A stretch of 64,000 bases of DNA from Verrucomicrobiota bacterium (GTDB taxonomy: Bacteria; Verrucomicrobiota; Verrucomicrobiia; CAIQCK01), in contig JACRJX010000026.1 in the NCBI GenBank assembly GCA_016235595.1, positions 115,131 through 179,130 on the forward strand, given 5' to 3'. Both the position numbers and the translations under genes were made by a program. Below are positions 25,090-33,227 of this stretch, one piece after another. How positions within the stretch are numbered: the first letter of the stretch is position 1; each line of letters begins with the position of its first letter. The notes beneath the pieces are model-generated. The model was not told the origin of the DNA, did no database searches, and saw only the letters and a list, made by a program, of their open reading frames with translations.

Positions 25090-26355
25090 CTAGTCTTTGC
25101 CGGGGATGGGCGGCTTGTTTTCGGTCGGCAGGGTAATGTCTCCCGGACCCTCGAAATCCACTGCGGCGGGTTTGAAGGCAACGTTGTAGAAAGACGACTG
25201 CGCCTGTGTGAGCAGATCCGAGAGCCGCACGATCTGTCCGGTGTAGGCGGATATGCGGCCCATGATCGCCGTCGCGGTGGAGGTGGCCACGTTCTCGCCT
25301 TCGTTCAGCACGTTGCCGTCGAGAATGCTTCTCAGCAGGTCGGCGTGTTCCAGAACGTAGGGATCGCCTTCATGGCCGACGTCTTCAAACGCCACTTCCT
25401 TGCCATCGAACCGGCGGACCTTGCCACCGCCCATGATCTCCGCCGCGTCCGTGGTGAGATACTCACCGACGCGAGAGTAACACCCTGGAATCTGACGGCT
25501 CAGGCTGTGGATGTGCACGCCTTCGCCATAATCATAGTCCACGCTGAAGAAGTCATACTGATTGCCGGTTGGCCGCCGCAGGCGGGCGCCAACGCCGATG
25601 GCCGAGAGCGGTGCGCGTCCGATGAACCAGTTGGCGATATCAATATTGTGCACGTGTTGTTCGACAATGTGGTCGCCGGACATCTCTGCCCAATTCATCC
25701 AGTTGTTGGCCATGTAACCGGCGTTCGTGTCGGTCTCGCGCCGCGGACGGACGCTGCCGCGAGCCTGGCACCAGTAGATGGTGCCGCCCAGGATTTTTCC
25801 AAGCTGGCCTTTTTGCAGCGCAACGGCTTGCCGCAGATAGGTGGCTTGATGCCGCCGCTGGGTGCCGGCCACCAGCGCGAGTTTCTTGGCTTTTGCCGAC
25901 GCGGCGGCCTCCAGGAACTTGCGGATGCCGGGCGGATCAACCGCCACTGGTTTTTCGGCAAAGATGTGTTTGCCCGCCGCGACAGCCGCCGCGACATGCA
26001 CAGGCCGGAACGCCGGCGGCGCTGCCAGGATCACAAGCTCACACTCGGTCTCCAGCAGCTTCTTGTAACTGGCGCCACCACCGAAGGCGAACTTCTCGTC
26101 GGCCCCGTATTTCTTGGCCGCCTTCTGTGCCTGCTCCAAAAAGTAGTCGGCCGTGGCGACGAGCCGGACCTCGACGTTGAGCGATTTGGCGGCGTTCCTG
26201 AGATTCTCGAACGCAGCGGACGCGCGCCGGCCGGACCCGATCATGCCGACTTTGAAGAGACGCGGTGCGCCCTGTCCCGTTACGACTGCTGGCGCTGCGG
26301 CCATTGCGGCCGAGAGCGTTGCCGCGGACCTGATGAATTCCCTGCGGTTTTGCAT
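25090..26355 (-). CDS. Gfo/Idh/MocA-family oxidoreductase, TAT-exported
   Basis: A 421-residue protein. The ATG at 26355 has AGGAAAG upstream and leads directly to a twin-arginine signal (QNRREFIRSA). The Rossmann part starts with FKVGMIGSGRRAS and contains the family's HIFAEKPVAVDP motif with the conserved Lys. The C-terminal part has GDHIVEQHVHNIDIANWFIG, including the HNID segment with the catalytic His. It is the first gene of the long minus-strand block, divergent from the XylR-like regulator with 155 bases between the start codons. Substrate unknown; an inositol- or sugar-dehydrogenase role is plausible, but NAD(P) in the periplasm is likely tightly bound, as in glucose-fructose oxidoreductase. 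Confidence 0.85.
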   Translation of the reverse strand: MQNRREFIRSAATLSAAMAAAPAVVTGQGAPRLFKVGMIGSGRRASAAFENLRNAAKSLNVEVRLVATADYFLEQAQKAAKKYGADEKFAFGGGASYKKLLETECELVILAAPPAFRPVHVAAAVAAGKHIFAEKPVAVDPPGIRKFLEAAASAKAKKLALVAGTQRRHQATYLRQAVALQKGQLGKILGGTIYWCQARGSVRPRRETDTNAGYMANNWMNWAEMSGDHIVEQHVHNIDIANWFIGRAPLSAIGVGARLRRPTGNQYDFFSVDYDYGEGVHIHSLSRQIPGCYSRVGEYLTTDAAEIMGGGKVRRFDGKEVAFEDVGHEGDPYVLEHADLLRSILDGNVLNEGENVATSTATAIMGRISAYTGQIVRLSDLLTQAQSSFYNVAFKPAAVDFEGPGDITLPTENKPPIPGKD

Positions 26356-26510
26356 GGTGGTTCTTTCCTGTCTGAGATTCGTGTTGCTGGAGGCTTTCAT
26401 GACTGCGATTGCTAACGCAAATGCTCCTTGCGGTCAATACAAGGACACGTAAACTATGTAAGATATTTCGTCATGACCTAAAGTGCGGTTGACTGATCGA
26501 GAAGAATACA
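26356..26510. promoter_or_regulatory. Divergent promoter/operator region
   Basis: These 155 bases separate the catabolic block (minus) from the XylR-like regulator (plus) and must hold both promoters. Two imperfect copies of TGCGGTYRA occur in the same orientation at 26429-26437 and 26484-26492. The AraC-type DNA-binding half of XylR proteins usually contacts tandem direct repeats, so these are candidate half-sites. No convincing -10/-35 pair was recognised. Confidence 0.4.
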
Positions 26511-27677
26511 ATGATACCTGCCAGTAAACGCCCGCAAATCGCCTTGTTGGTTGACACCGCGACGGATTGGGGACGGCGAATCATTCGCGGCATCGCGCGC
26601 TACGCCCAGGAACAAGGAGGCTGGCATCTCTGGCTGGAGCAACGGTGTCAACACGCCCCTGGTCGGCTGCCGTCGGGCTGGCGTGGCGATGGGGTCATCG
26701 CGCGGGTGGCCGATCGATCGCTGGCCCGGCATCTGACCGCGTCACGGTCCATCGTTGTCAACGTTTCCGCAGCCAGAATTCCGGGTGTTGATTTTCCCAC
26801 AGTCACGGCTGATCTTGCCGTCGCGGCCCGGCTGGCGGTGGAACACCTCTTGAATCAGGGCTTCCGCAACTTCGGTTACTTTTCGCCGCTGGGCGTGTCT
26901 TACATCGAGGTTCACTACGAGAGTTTTGTGCGAACGCTGGCGAAGGCAGGGCACAGTTGCTCGCTTTTCGCAGCGCGTCGCAGCGCAGGCCCTCACGCGA
27001 CCTGGAGAAAACGGCAAAAGGCTCTTCAACACTGGCTTAAATTGCTGCCCAAACCTGTGGCTATTCTCACTTGGACCAGCGATCGCGGACGCGAGGTGCT
27101 CTACGCCTGCCGCGAATTGGGTCTGCTGGTTCCCGAGCAAGTCGCCGTGCTCGGTGGCGACGAAGATGTCTTGTTGTGCCAAACCTGCAACCCGCCGCTT
27201 TCAGCGGTTGCGTTGACGTCCGAGCGGATCGGCTATGAGGCCGCGGCTTTGCTCGACCGCATGCTAAAGGGGGCACAGCCGCCGGTCGCGCCGATTTTGA
27301 TCGAGCCTACTCGGGTGGTTGTGCGGCAATCGACTGATACGCTGGCCATCAATGACCGTCATCTTGCGCAGGCCATCGGTTTCATTCGCAACCATGCTGC
27401 CGAACCGATCCATGTGAGCGACATCTTACGCGCGGCGGCCATGTCTCGCAGCAGCTTGGAACGCCGGTTCCAGCAAACACTGGGCCGAAGCCCGGCCGAG
27501 GAAATCCGCCGGGTACGCCTCGAACGCGCCAAACAATTGCTTGCGGACACTGACATGCCTGTCCCCGAGGTGGCTGACGCCTCCGGTTTCCAGTCGCGCG
27601 AATACCTGGCCTGCGCGTTCAAACGCGCCACGAAGATGACACCGCGGGAATACCGCGCCCGCGTTCGCGGCCGATGA
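26511..27677 (+). CDS. XylR-like transcriptional regulator (LacI-type sensor plus AraC-type HTH)
   Basis: A 388-residue regulator. Residues ~8-270 form a periplasmic-binding-protein-like sugar sensor: QIALLVDTATDWGRRIIRGIARYAQEQGGW at the start, FRNFGYFSPLG, and VAVLGGDEDVLLCQTCNPPLSAV. Residues ~285-388 are an AraC-type double HTH (VSDILRAAAMSRSSLERRFQQTLGRSP and VADASGFQSREYLACAFKRATKMTPREYR). This order is that of E. coli XylR. It is transcribed away from the catabolic block and most likely activates or represses it in response to a sugar. Its own stop is followed by ~290 bases without a gene. Confidence 0.88.
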   Translation: MIPASKRPQIALLVDTATDWGRRIIRGIARYAQEQGGWHLWLEQRCQHAPGRLPSGWRGDGVIARVADRSLARHLTASRSIVVNVSAARIPGVDFPTVTADLAVAARLAVEHLLNQGFRNFGYFSPLGVSYIEVHYESFVRTLAKAGHSCSLFAARRSAGPHATWRKRQKALQHWLKLLPKPVAILTWTSDRGREVLYACRELGLLVPEQVAVLGGDEDVLLCQTCNPPLSAVALTSERIGYEAAALLDRMLKGAQPPVAPILIEPTRVVVRQSTDTLAINDRHLAQAIGFIRNHAAEPIHVSDILRAAAMSRSSLERRFQQTLGRSPAEEIRRVRLERAKQLLADTDMPVPEVADASGFQSREYLACAFKRATKMTPREYRARVRGR

Positions 27678-27824
27678 AGTTTCTCGCTGTGCGCGGTGTG
27701 ACCCTGTGGCATGTCGCCCGCCGCAAGGCCAAGAATTGTGGCCAACATCTAGATTGCATTGTGTTTCATGTCAGTGCTTCTGATGTTGGGATATGTGTTC
27801 AACCGCAATGGCCTCGCGATGAAC

Positions 27825-27857
27825 GGACAAGAATCCTGGCCGTATGGATGCGGTTAG
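27825..27857 (+). repeat. 33-bp dispersed repeat, copy 1
   Basis: This intergenic sequence begins GGACAAGAATC and ends TGGATGCGGTTAG. It is identical at 28 of 33 positions to 33130-33162, same strand. The two copies are in unrelated intergenic regions, so a small dispersed element is more likely than chance. Confidence 0.6.
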
Positions 27858-27963
27858 AGAGGGGGGAATTGTGTTGTGAACTGCCTGATGGTGGACCGCG
27901 TCAGAATTGACATTGAAGGTCGGCCGTAGCTCAGACATAATTGGCAACAAAGGAATTCCGCGT

Positions 27964-29550
27964 ATGAGCACGAAACTCAAAGTCATCATGTTCACTGATC
28001 GTGGCAGAAGTTCCCACGTAAAGAACGAGGCTATCCGCACGAAGATTACGGAGTTCCAGGATCAGTTTACCCATGAGGTCGCGATGGTTAACCATGGCGT
28101 CGTTATCAAGCCCTTGGGCGACGGGCACCTGCTTACCTTCGACGCCGCCATTGACGCTGTGAACGCTGGCTTGGACCTCCAGAAAAAAATTGTCGAACAT
28201 AACGCCGAACGCAGTAACCCTCACCGGTTTCAGCTTCGTATTGGAATTGATGCTGGTGACGTGCAAGTCGGTGGCAATGGCGATGTTTTGGGACACTACG
28301 CTGACATGGCCAGTCGCGTGGAGAAGGAAGGCAAAGGCATCAAATCACCGGTTATCCTTACGGAGCGAGTCCATGGATTGCTTCCACGAGGGACAGTGGT
28401 TTGCCGAGAACTGAGAACAGTGAAACTCAAAGGAAGCGAAGATTTGATCGCTTTGTATCAGGCGATAAAGCTCCATGCCCTGCCGCCCCAACCTCGACGA
28501 AAACTATCGGCGTATTTGACCGGAGAGTTTTTACAGGTGTTGTTACGGAAGTTTGCTCTCATAAGGTCAGACAGCGGGTTGCAGCTTCAAGTTGATCTTG
28601 AGGGCCCACTTGAGGTGATCACCTCCAACTTGGACAAGCAGGACTTTTTCAATGAGGTGTCCGGCGAAACTCAAGCGCGCAACAGGCTGATCGCGGATAT
28701 TGCTGCGTTCAAGCATGACCACCCACACCTCCAGTCGTTTGACTGCAAGAAGTGGCCGTTGCGGTATGCAAACGGTGGCACGTTGCCCGTTGTCTGCATG
28801 AACGGCTTCGAGTATGTGTGCCTGTTTTACCGGGACGTGTATCCGGTGGGCTGGAACATTGCCAATGGTGCCTCGGATTCCTACGTCGAGCTGTATGATC
28901 CTGAACGGATCATTCACCGGGAGTTTGGGGAGGAATTGATCGTTGCAGACCATGCAGCGAGAACCCTTTTCTTTTACTCGCGGGGTGTTGAGAGCATTGG
29001 TCCCGGCTACCAAGAGGAAACTGTTGTTGCGCTGGACAAGCAGTATCCAGATTTCGGCTTCGATCGTTATAATCTCGTATGTTTGCCCGTGACATGGATG
29101 GAGGGACCTGACAGCGTGAAGGTCAGGATTGGCAAGGGCCAAAAGGTTTCTTCAGGTTTTTTCCTAAGCGTCACGCCTCAGGATAGCGCCATTGAGGTGG
29201 ACCGTGCAGCCTGTATCAATCTTCATGATAACTGTAGCCTGTTAGATGGCGAGATGGGCCACGGGAAGCTCGTGGGCCGGCTCGTCGGTTTATTCCGCAT
29301 GGACCACATGGTCGATCAACTGAGTGCTCACGAGTTCATGCCGGACGTTTACTTCTGTGACGCTCAACCCGGCGCTCCTAGCGATTTCAAAGAGAGAGTG
29401 AGAAAATCGGTGCGGGCTATTCAACGGTTTCGCCGCACCGACCAAAAGGAACAGTATGACAAAACTAAGCATAAGTTCGATCTGTGTCCGATAACACGAG
29501 CTTTGCTTTCCCGTTATTTCGAGTGGAAGGACGGTCACGCAGAAGTATAG
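27964..29550 (+). CDS. Class III nucleotidyl-cyclase-like domain fused to an unrecognised C-terminal region
   Basis: A 528-residue protein. The ATG at 27964 has AAAGGA upstream. Residues 1-170 match the adenylate/guanylate cyclase catalytic fold: FTD at 10-12 (first metal Asp), K49-P-LGDG (52-54), LRIGIDAGDV (91-100), GDVLGHYADMASR (106-118, with the transition-state Arg and Asp in place of the usual Asn), and a closing VKLKG. Residues 171-528 are not recognised. A stretch at ~285-325 (LFYRDVYPVGW ... REFGEEL) resembles a degenerate Nudix region. No membrane segment is seen. The gene stands alone between two unrelated units, and its codon use looks less GC-rich than that of its neighbours. 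A signalling role is likely; the C-terminal function is unknown. Confidence 0.6.
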   Translation: MSTKLKVIMFTDRGRSSHVKNEAIRTKITEFQDQFTHEVAMVNHGVVIKPLGDGHLLTFDAAIDAVNAGLDLQKKIVEHNAERSNPHRFQLRIGIDAGDVQVGGNGDVLGHYADMASRVEKEGKGIKSPVILTERVHGLLPRGTVVCRELRTVKLKGSEDLIALYQAIKLHALPPQPRRKLSAYLTGEFLQVLLRKFALIRSDSGLQLQVDLEGPLEVITSNLDKQDFFNEVSGETQARNRLIADIAAFKHDHPHLQSFDCKKWPLRYANGGTLPVVCMNGFEYVCLFYRDVYPVGWNIANGASDSYVELYDPERIIHREFGEELIVADHAARTLFFYSRGVESIGPGYQEETVVALDKQYPDFGFDRYNLVCLPVTWMEGPDSVKVRIGKGQKVSSGFFLSVTPQDSAIEVDRAACINLHDNCSLLDGEMGHGKLVGRLVGLFRMDHMVDQLSAHEFMPDVYFCDAQPGAPSDFKERVRKSVRAIQRFRRTDQKEQYDKTKHKFDLCPITRALLSRYFEWKDGHAEV

Positions 29551-29628
29551 ATACATCTGGCGCGTCGCTAATGACGGATTCTCTACAAGACTCGCAACGG
29601 AGTTGAAAATCGTGCGTTCAGTGCATGC

Positions 29629-29650
29629 CCCTTTCGCGGAGCAGAAAGGG
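29629..29650. terminator. Hairpin between convergent genes (possible terminator)
   Basis: A perfect 7-bp inverted repeat (CCCTTTC / GAAAGGG) with an 8-base loop lies between the stops of the convergent cyclase and dehydratase genes. No T-run follows on either strand, so this is a weak terminator candidate. Confidence 0.35.
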
Positions 29651-29700
29651 CGTCACAATCTTCATCTGGTGAGACCGGAACTTGCTACTGTATCTTTTCC

Positions 29701-30867
29701 TCAAGACTCGGTCCACGGGCATCGCAATTGGCGAGCGCGCGCTGTGTATTGCTGGATGTGCTCGACGCAAACCCCATACATATCCGCACGGCCCTCCGGC
29801 GATGAGAGAGTACGTTTCTGATATTGCGTGAACCAGTTCACCGTCTCTGCTACTGCTTCCTGCCAGGTGTAAGTGGGTCGCCATCTCAAAACATTGGCGG
29901 CCTTTTCCCAGTTCAGCCGCAACACGTTGGTCTCGTGTGGCCTCACGTTCGCGTTCTCGGCTCGACAACGGCCACTCCCCCACAACTCAACAGCCTTGCG
30001 GGCGACCGCTTCACACGTCACCACCTCATTCTGATCAGGACCAAAGTTCCAAGCCGATCGATAATCCAGAGGCTCGCTGTGCGTCGAAGTATGGACTTCG
30101 TCCCGCAGCAAACGAGCTGCGAGCATCAGGTAGCCACTGAGTGGATCGAGCACCAGTTGCCATGGGCGCACTGCTGACGGATTTCGCAGCACGATGTCTT
30201 CGCGATTGATCAAAGATTTCATGCAATCCGGCACGAGCCGATACTTTGCGAAATCTCCGCCGCCAATGACATTGCCTGCCCGAACCGACGCAATAGCAAC
30301 CGGCCTTTCGGAGAAGCCCTTCTCGCTCCACGAGCGCCGGTAAGACTGAATGCACAACTCTACCATTGCCTTGCTGGCGCTATAGGGATCATATCCGCCG
30401 AGTGCATCGTTTTCACGATAGCCCCAAAGCCATTTTTGATCTTCATAGACTTTGTCAGTGGTGACGACTATGAATGCCTTGACCGATTTGGATCGGCGGA
30501 CAGCTTCCAACAAGTTGACGGTGCCACCCACATTCGTATCGAACGTTTCCTTCGGTTCGGCATAAGCGATCAGAACCAAGGGTTGTGCGGCCATATGGAT
30601 GACCAGTTCTGGCTGGTAGGTCTCGATGCAGTTTTGCACGGCCTTCAAGTCGCGAATGTCACTCCGGACATGATGAGCAATCCGGTGACTTAAACCACAA
30701 AGGCGGGAATTCCGCAGTGGGATGTCGGAATCGCGGCTCAAGCCGGTGACTTCTGCGCCAAGCTCCTTTAGCCAAATGCACAACCAAGACCCTTTGAATC
30801 CCGTGTGTCCTGTGATTAGAACGCGAAGACCCTTGAAAGTGTCGCCGAAAACAGATTGCGTTTGCAT
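29701..30867 (-). CDS. rfbG: CDP-glucose 4,6-dehydratase-like NAD-dependent epimerase/dehydratase
   Basis: A 388-residue extended short-chain dehydrogenase/reductase. It has the Rossmann motif LITGHTGFKGSWL, IHMAAQPLV, a VTTDKVYEDQKW active-site segment, and the catalytic YDPYSASK (YxxxK). The TGHTGFKGSWL and VYEDQKWLWGYRE wording is typical of the RfbG (CDP-glucose 4,6-dehydratase) group, which makes CDP-4-keto-6-deoxyglucose for O-antigen sugars. The usual partners RfbF (cytidylyltransferase) and RfbH are absent on both sides. The ATG at 30867 is used; an in-frame GTG at 30882 is an alternative. Base composition is lower in GC than the flanking genes. The family call is good; substrate specificity is unproven. 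Confidence 0.72.
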   Translation of the reverse strand: MQTQSVFGDTFKGLRVLITGHTGFKGSWLCIWLKELGAEVTGLSRDSDIPLRNSRLCGLSHRIAHHVRSDIRDLKAVQNCIETYQPELVIHMAAQPLVLIAYAEPKETFDTNVGGTVNLLEAVRRSKSVKAFIVVTTDKVYEDQKWLWGYRENDALGGYDPYSASKAMVELCIQSYRRSWSEKGFSERPVAIASVRAGNVIGGGDFAKYRLVPDCMKSLINREDIVLRNPSAVRPWQLVLDPLSGYLMLAARLLRDEVHTSTHSEPLDYRSAWNFGPDQNEVVTCEAVARKAVELWGSGRCRAENANVRPHETNVLRLNWEKAANVLRWRPTYTWQEAVAETVNWFTQYQKRTLSSPEGRADMYGVCVEHIQQYTARARQLRCPWTES

Positions 30868-30983
30868 AGAGAAGTAAAACACTAGGCGAGCGCCTTCTGC
30901 AAGGCAATGACGTTATAGCAGTTGGGCCGAGAGCGTGTGTCCACGAGCGGGGAACTTCGACCGAGCCGACCGCTGCCGCTCGT

Positions 30984-33092
30984 CTACTCTTTTCCTTTGC
31001 TGCGGATTTCGTAGAGGCTGTAGCCGACCTCGCGGACGCCGGCGATGGTCTCGGGGTAGGGCGTGTCGCACACGTCCAGCAGACCATTTTGCAGGTTCTC
31101 GCCGTCGAATCGCCCGCTTGTGGGTTGCTCGCCAAACTGATGCCAGTGCGCGCCGACAAAGTTTGGATGACGCAGCGCGGAGGCGATGTAAGTCGCGTAC
31201 GCCTTGCCGCGGGCAACCTGATCCTCGACTTGGATGAGGCTCGGATGGAACATGCCCCGGTCAAGCGCGCCGAAGTGGAACTCGCCAATCAATATCGGCT
31301 TGTCCACGCCCTCCGGCAGCTTGAAATCATCCAGTGTGTGCCGGTAGAGGTTGTAGCTGATCACGTCACAATACTTCGCCCCGATCTGGACAGCCGCCTT
31401 GGTTGAACCCGCGAAGCGGCAGCCGAGGTAGAGCGTATTTGGAGCGACGGCCTTGAACTCGTCGCGGATGTTCTTGAAATAGGCCTCCGTCACGACGGCA
31501 GTGAAAGCGACGCAGTCATCCTTTGCGCCGGCCGGCGGCTTTTGCTGCGCCTGGAGCAGCGCGTTCCAATCGCCGTAACTCGTCTTCCACGCTGCGTTGA
31601 GATTGGTGATGGAATCGTATTTCTGTTTGAGGCGGTTGATCATCTCGATCTTCGCGGGTTGTGTGGCAGGCGATTGCAGCGTCCAGTCGGCCAGCGCGGT
31701 CTCGCTGCCCCAACTGATCTCGTTGTCCACGAAGAATCCGAAACACCACGGGTCATCCAATTCCTCTTTTCGCTGCACGAGCTGCCGCCGGAAGTTCGTG
31801 CGGAACTCGGGGTGGAATGGGTCTTTGAACTTCCACCAGCCGAGATGCGCGCCCTCGATGTCCGGCGACTTCAACTCGAAACGGTCACAGTAGGGCGTGC
31901 GTCCCTGCCGGCAGAGGCGCACGTCGGAGCTGTTTGCGATGGTGTTCATGCCCCAGCTTCGCAACCGTTGGTGCGCGAGGTCGGCGTATCGCGAGACCCA
32001 GTCCTTGCCGTATTTGCGGAAGGCGTTCGCCGAGGAGAAATCGTACGTGCGCTGGATGCCTCGCGCCACGTAATACGGCCAAAGCAGCGCGTCGCGCGTC
32101 GTGTAAAAAAGGGCAAACGGCGAGTCGGCCTTGGGCAGGTCGGTGAAATAGAACTCGCGCCCGTCCAAAGGCGTCACCGCTGATGAGGAAGTGACACGCA
32201 CCGGTCCGTGCGACCACCAGAGGCATCCCTCGGGATCAACCATCCACCACTTGCCGTTGATCTTCTCAACGCGGAAACGGCCGGTTGCTTTCTGCTTCGG
32301 CCCTTTGGCCCATCCGCCGTATTTGTTCCATCCGTCGGGACCGGGATGCGCGGTCAGATCAGCGCGTTCGCTCTCCAGTGATTTCTTCAGGTCTTCGTCC
32401 GAGTGCGTCTTGCCGGGCCAATCCTTGTGTTTAAACTGGCCGTACGAATCAATGAACGGGAAAAACTTGTCCGCTGGCAGCAGCATCCACTCCGGCACTT
32501 TCGGCGTGGGGCCGGTGCTTGCGACGATGCGTTTGATGCCCCAGACCCAGTCCAGCTTTGGCTCCTTGATATACACCGCCACGCCGACCACCTTCGACGG
32601 ATTCAAATCAGCCACCACGCCAGTCGTTGCAAACGGGCCTCGTTTCATGCCGGAGAGTTTGCTGGTGATCTCCCGCCCGTATGGCAACGGCGGCGGCAGC
32701 GCCATCGTGTAGCTGGCGGCTTTCTTGCCGCGAATCTTCAGGCGGTCAACGAACACGCCCAGCCCCTTGCCGGCATCTGCATCGGGATTATCGAGCCGGA
32801 TCGTGATCGGCAACTCGCCTTTGCGGTCGGGCAGAGCCAGTTCCAGCGTCAACTGATTGCACTTCGACAAATCCCACGTGCCCTTGACGCGTATGCCCGG
32901 AAAGCCGGTCTCGCCTTTTGTTTTGATCTGGAGCAAGCCGTCTCGCAGTTCGAGTTTCGCGCCTGCCTGTGGGACAACGCCCTTCAACGGCGTCGTGGCT
33001 GCGTCCAACAACACGATGTCGTCCGCTGCCGCTCCAAGCACTCCGCCAAACAAACACGCGCAACCCAATCCGACAATCGCCAGTGTCTTCAT
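30984..33092 (-). CDS. Secreted GH50-like beta-agarase-type glycoside hydrolase
   Basis: A 702-residue protein with a signal peptide ending near GAAAD. Residues ~25-190 look like a carbohydrate-binding beta-sandwich. From ~270 the sequence follows the GH50/clan-A pattern: GRFRVEKINGKWWMVDPEGCLWWSHG, LRSWGMNTIANSSD, the proposed acid/base Glu458 in FFVDNEISWG, and the proposed nucleophile Glu604 in ILIGEFHFGA. The spacing of ~146 residues between the two glutamates suits a GH-A enzyme. GH50 enzymes cut agarose; with no other agar genes in the window the substrate could be another galactan. No TonB-type transport system is adjacent. Confidence 0.65.
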   Translation of the reverse strand: MKTLAIVGLGCACLFGGVLGAAADDIVLLDAATTPLKGVVPQAGAKLELRDGLLQIKTKGETGFPGIRVKGTWDLSKCNQLTLELALPDRKGELPITIRLDNPDADAGKGLGVFVDRLKIRGKKAASYTMALPPPLPYGREITSKLSGMKRGPFATTGVVADLNPSKVVGVAVYIKEPKLDWVWGIKRIVASTGPTPKVPEWMLLPADKFFPFIDSYGQFKHKDWPGKTHSDEDLKKSLESERADLTAHPGPDGWNKYGGWAKGPKQKATGRFRVEKINGKWWMVDPEGCLWWSHGPVRVTSSSAVTPLDGREFYFTDLPKADSPFALFYTTRDALLWPYYVARGIQRTYDFSSANAFRKYGKDWVSRYADLAHQRLRSWGMNTIANSSDVRLCRQGRTPYCDRFELKSPDIEGAHLGWWKFKDPFHPEFRTNFRRQLVQRKEELDDPWCFGFFVDNEISWGSETALADWTLQSPATQPAKIEMINRLKQKYDSITNLNAAWKTSYGDWNALLQAQQKPPAGAKDDCVAFTAVVTEAYFKNIRDEFKAVAPNTLYLGCRFAGSTKAAVQIGAKYCDVISYNLYRHTLDDFKLPEGVDKPILIGEFHFGALDRGMFHPSLIQVEDQVARGKAYATYIASALRHPNFVGAHWHQFGEQPTSGRFDGENLQNGLLDVCDTPYPETIAGVREVGYSLYEIRSKGKE

Positions 33093-33129
33093 GCCCCGCA
33101 GTATGCTCGCGTCGCGGCTGGCGGTAAAT

Positions 33130-33162
33130 GGACAAGAATCGCATCCGTGTGGATGCGGTTAG
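33130..33162 (+). repeat. 33-bp dispersed repeat, copy 2 (contains a small hairpin)
   Basis: Matches 27825-27857 at 28 of 33 bases in the same orientation. In this copy a perfect 6-bp inverted repeat, GCATCC-GTGT-GGATGC (33141-33156), forms a compact hairpin; copy 1 has lost one arm. Confidence 0.6.
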
Positions 33163-33227
33163 CGGGGGAGAGCTTGATTGGAGTTGTTCGGGGAAACGAC
33201 GCGACGTTGCAGGCGAAAATTTCCCGC

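Noticed and set aside
27922..27960. A GGCCGTAGCTCAG stretch resembling the 5' end of a tRNA
   Set aside because: No D-loop GG, anticodon arm or T-arm follows in register, and the reading frame of the cyclase gene starts just after it.
27964..30882. A Pycsar-type defence pair formed by the cyclase and the next gene
   Set aside because: The neighbouring gene is a nucleotide-sugar dehydratase on the opposite strand, not an effector with TIR, membrane or nuclease features.
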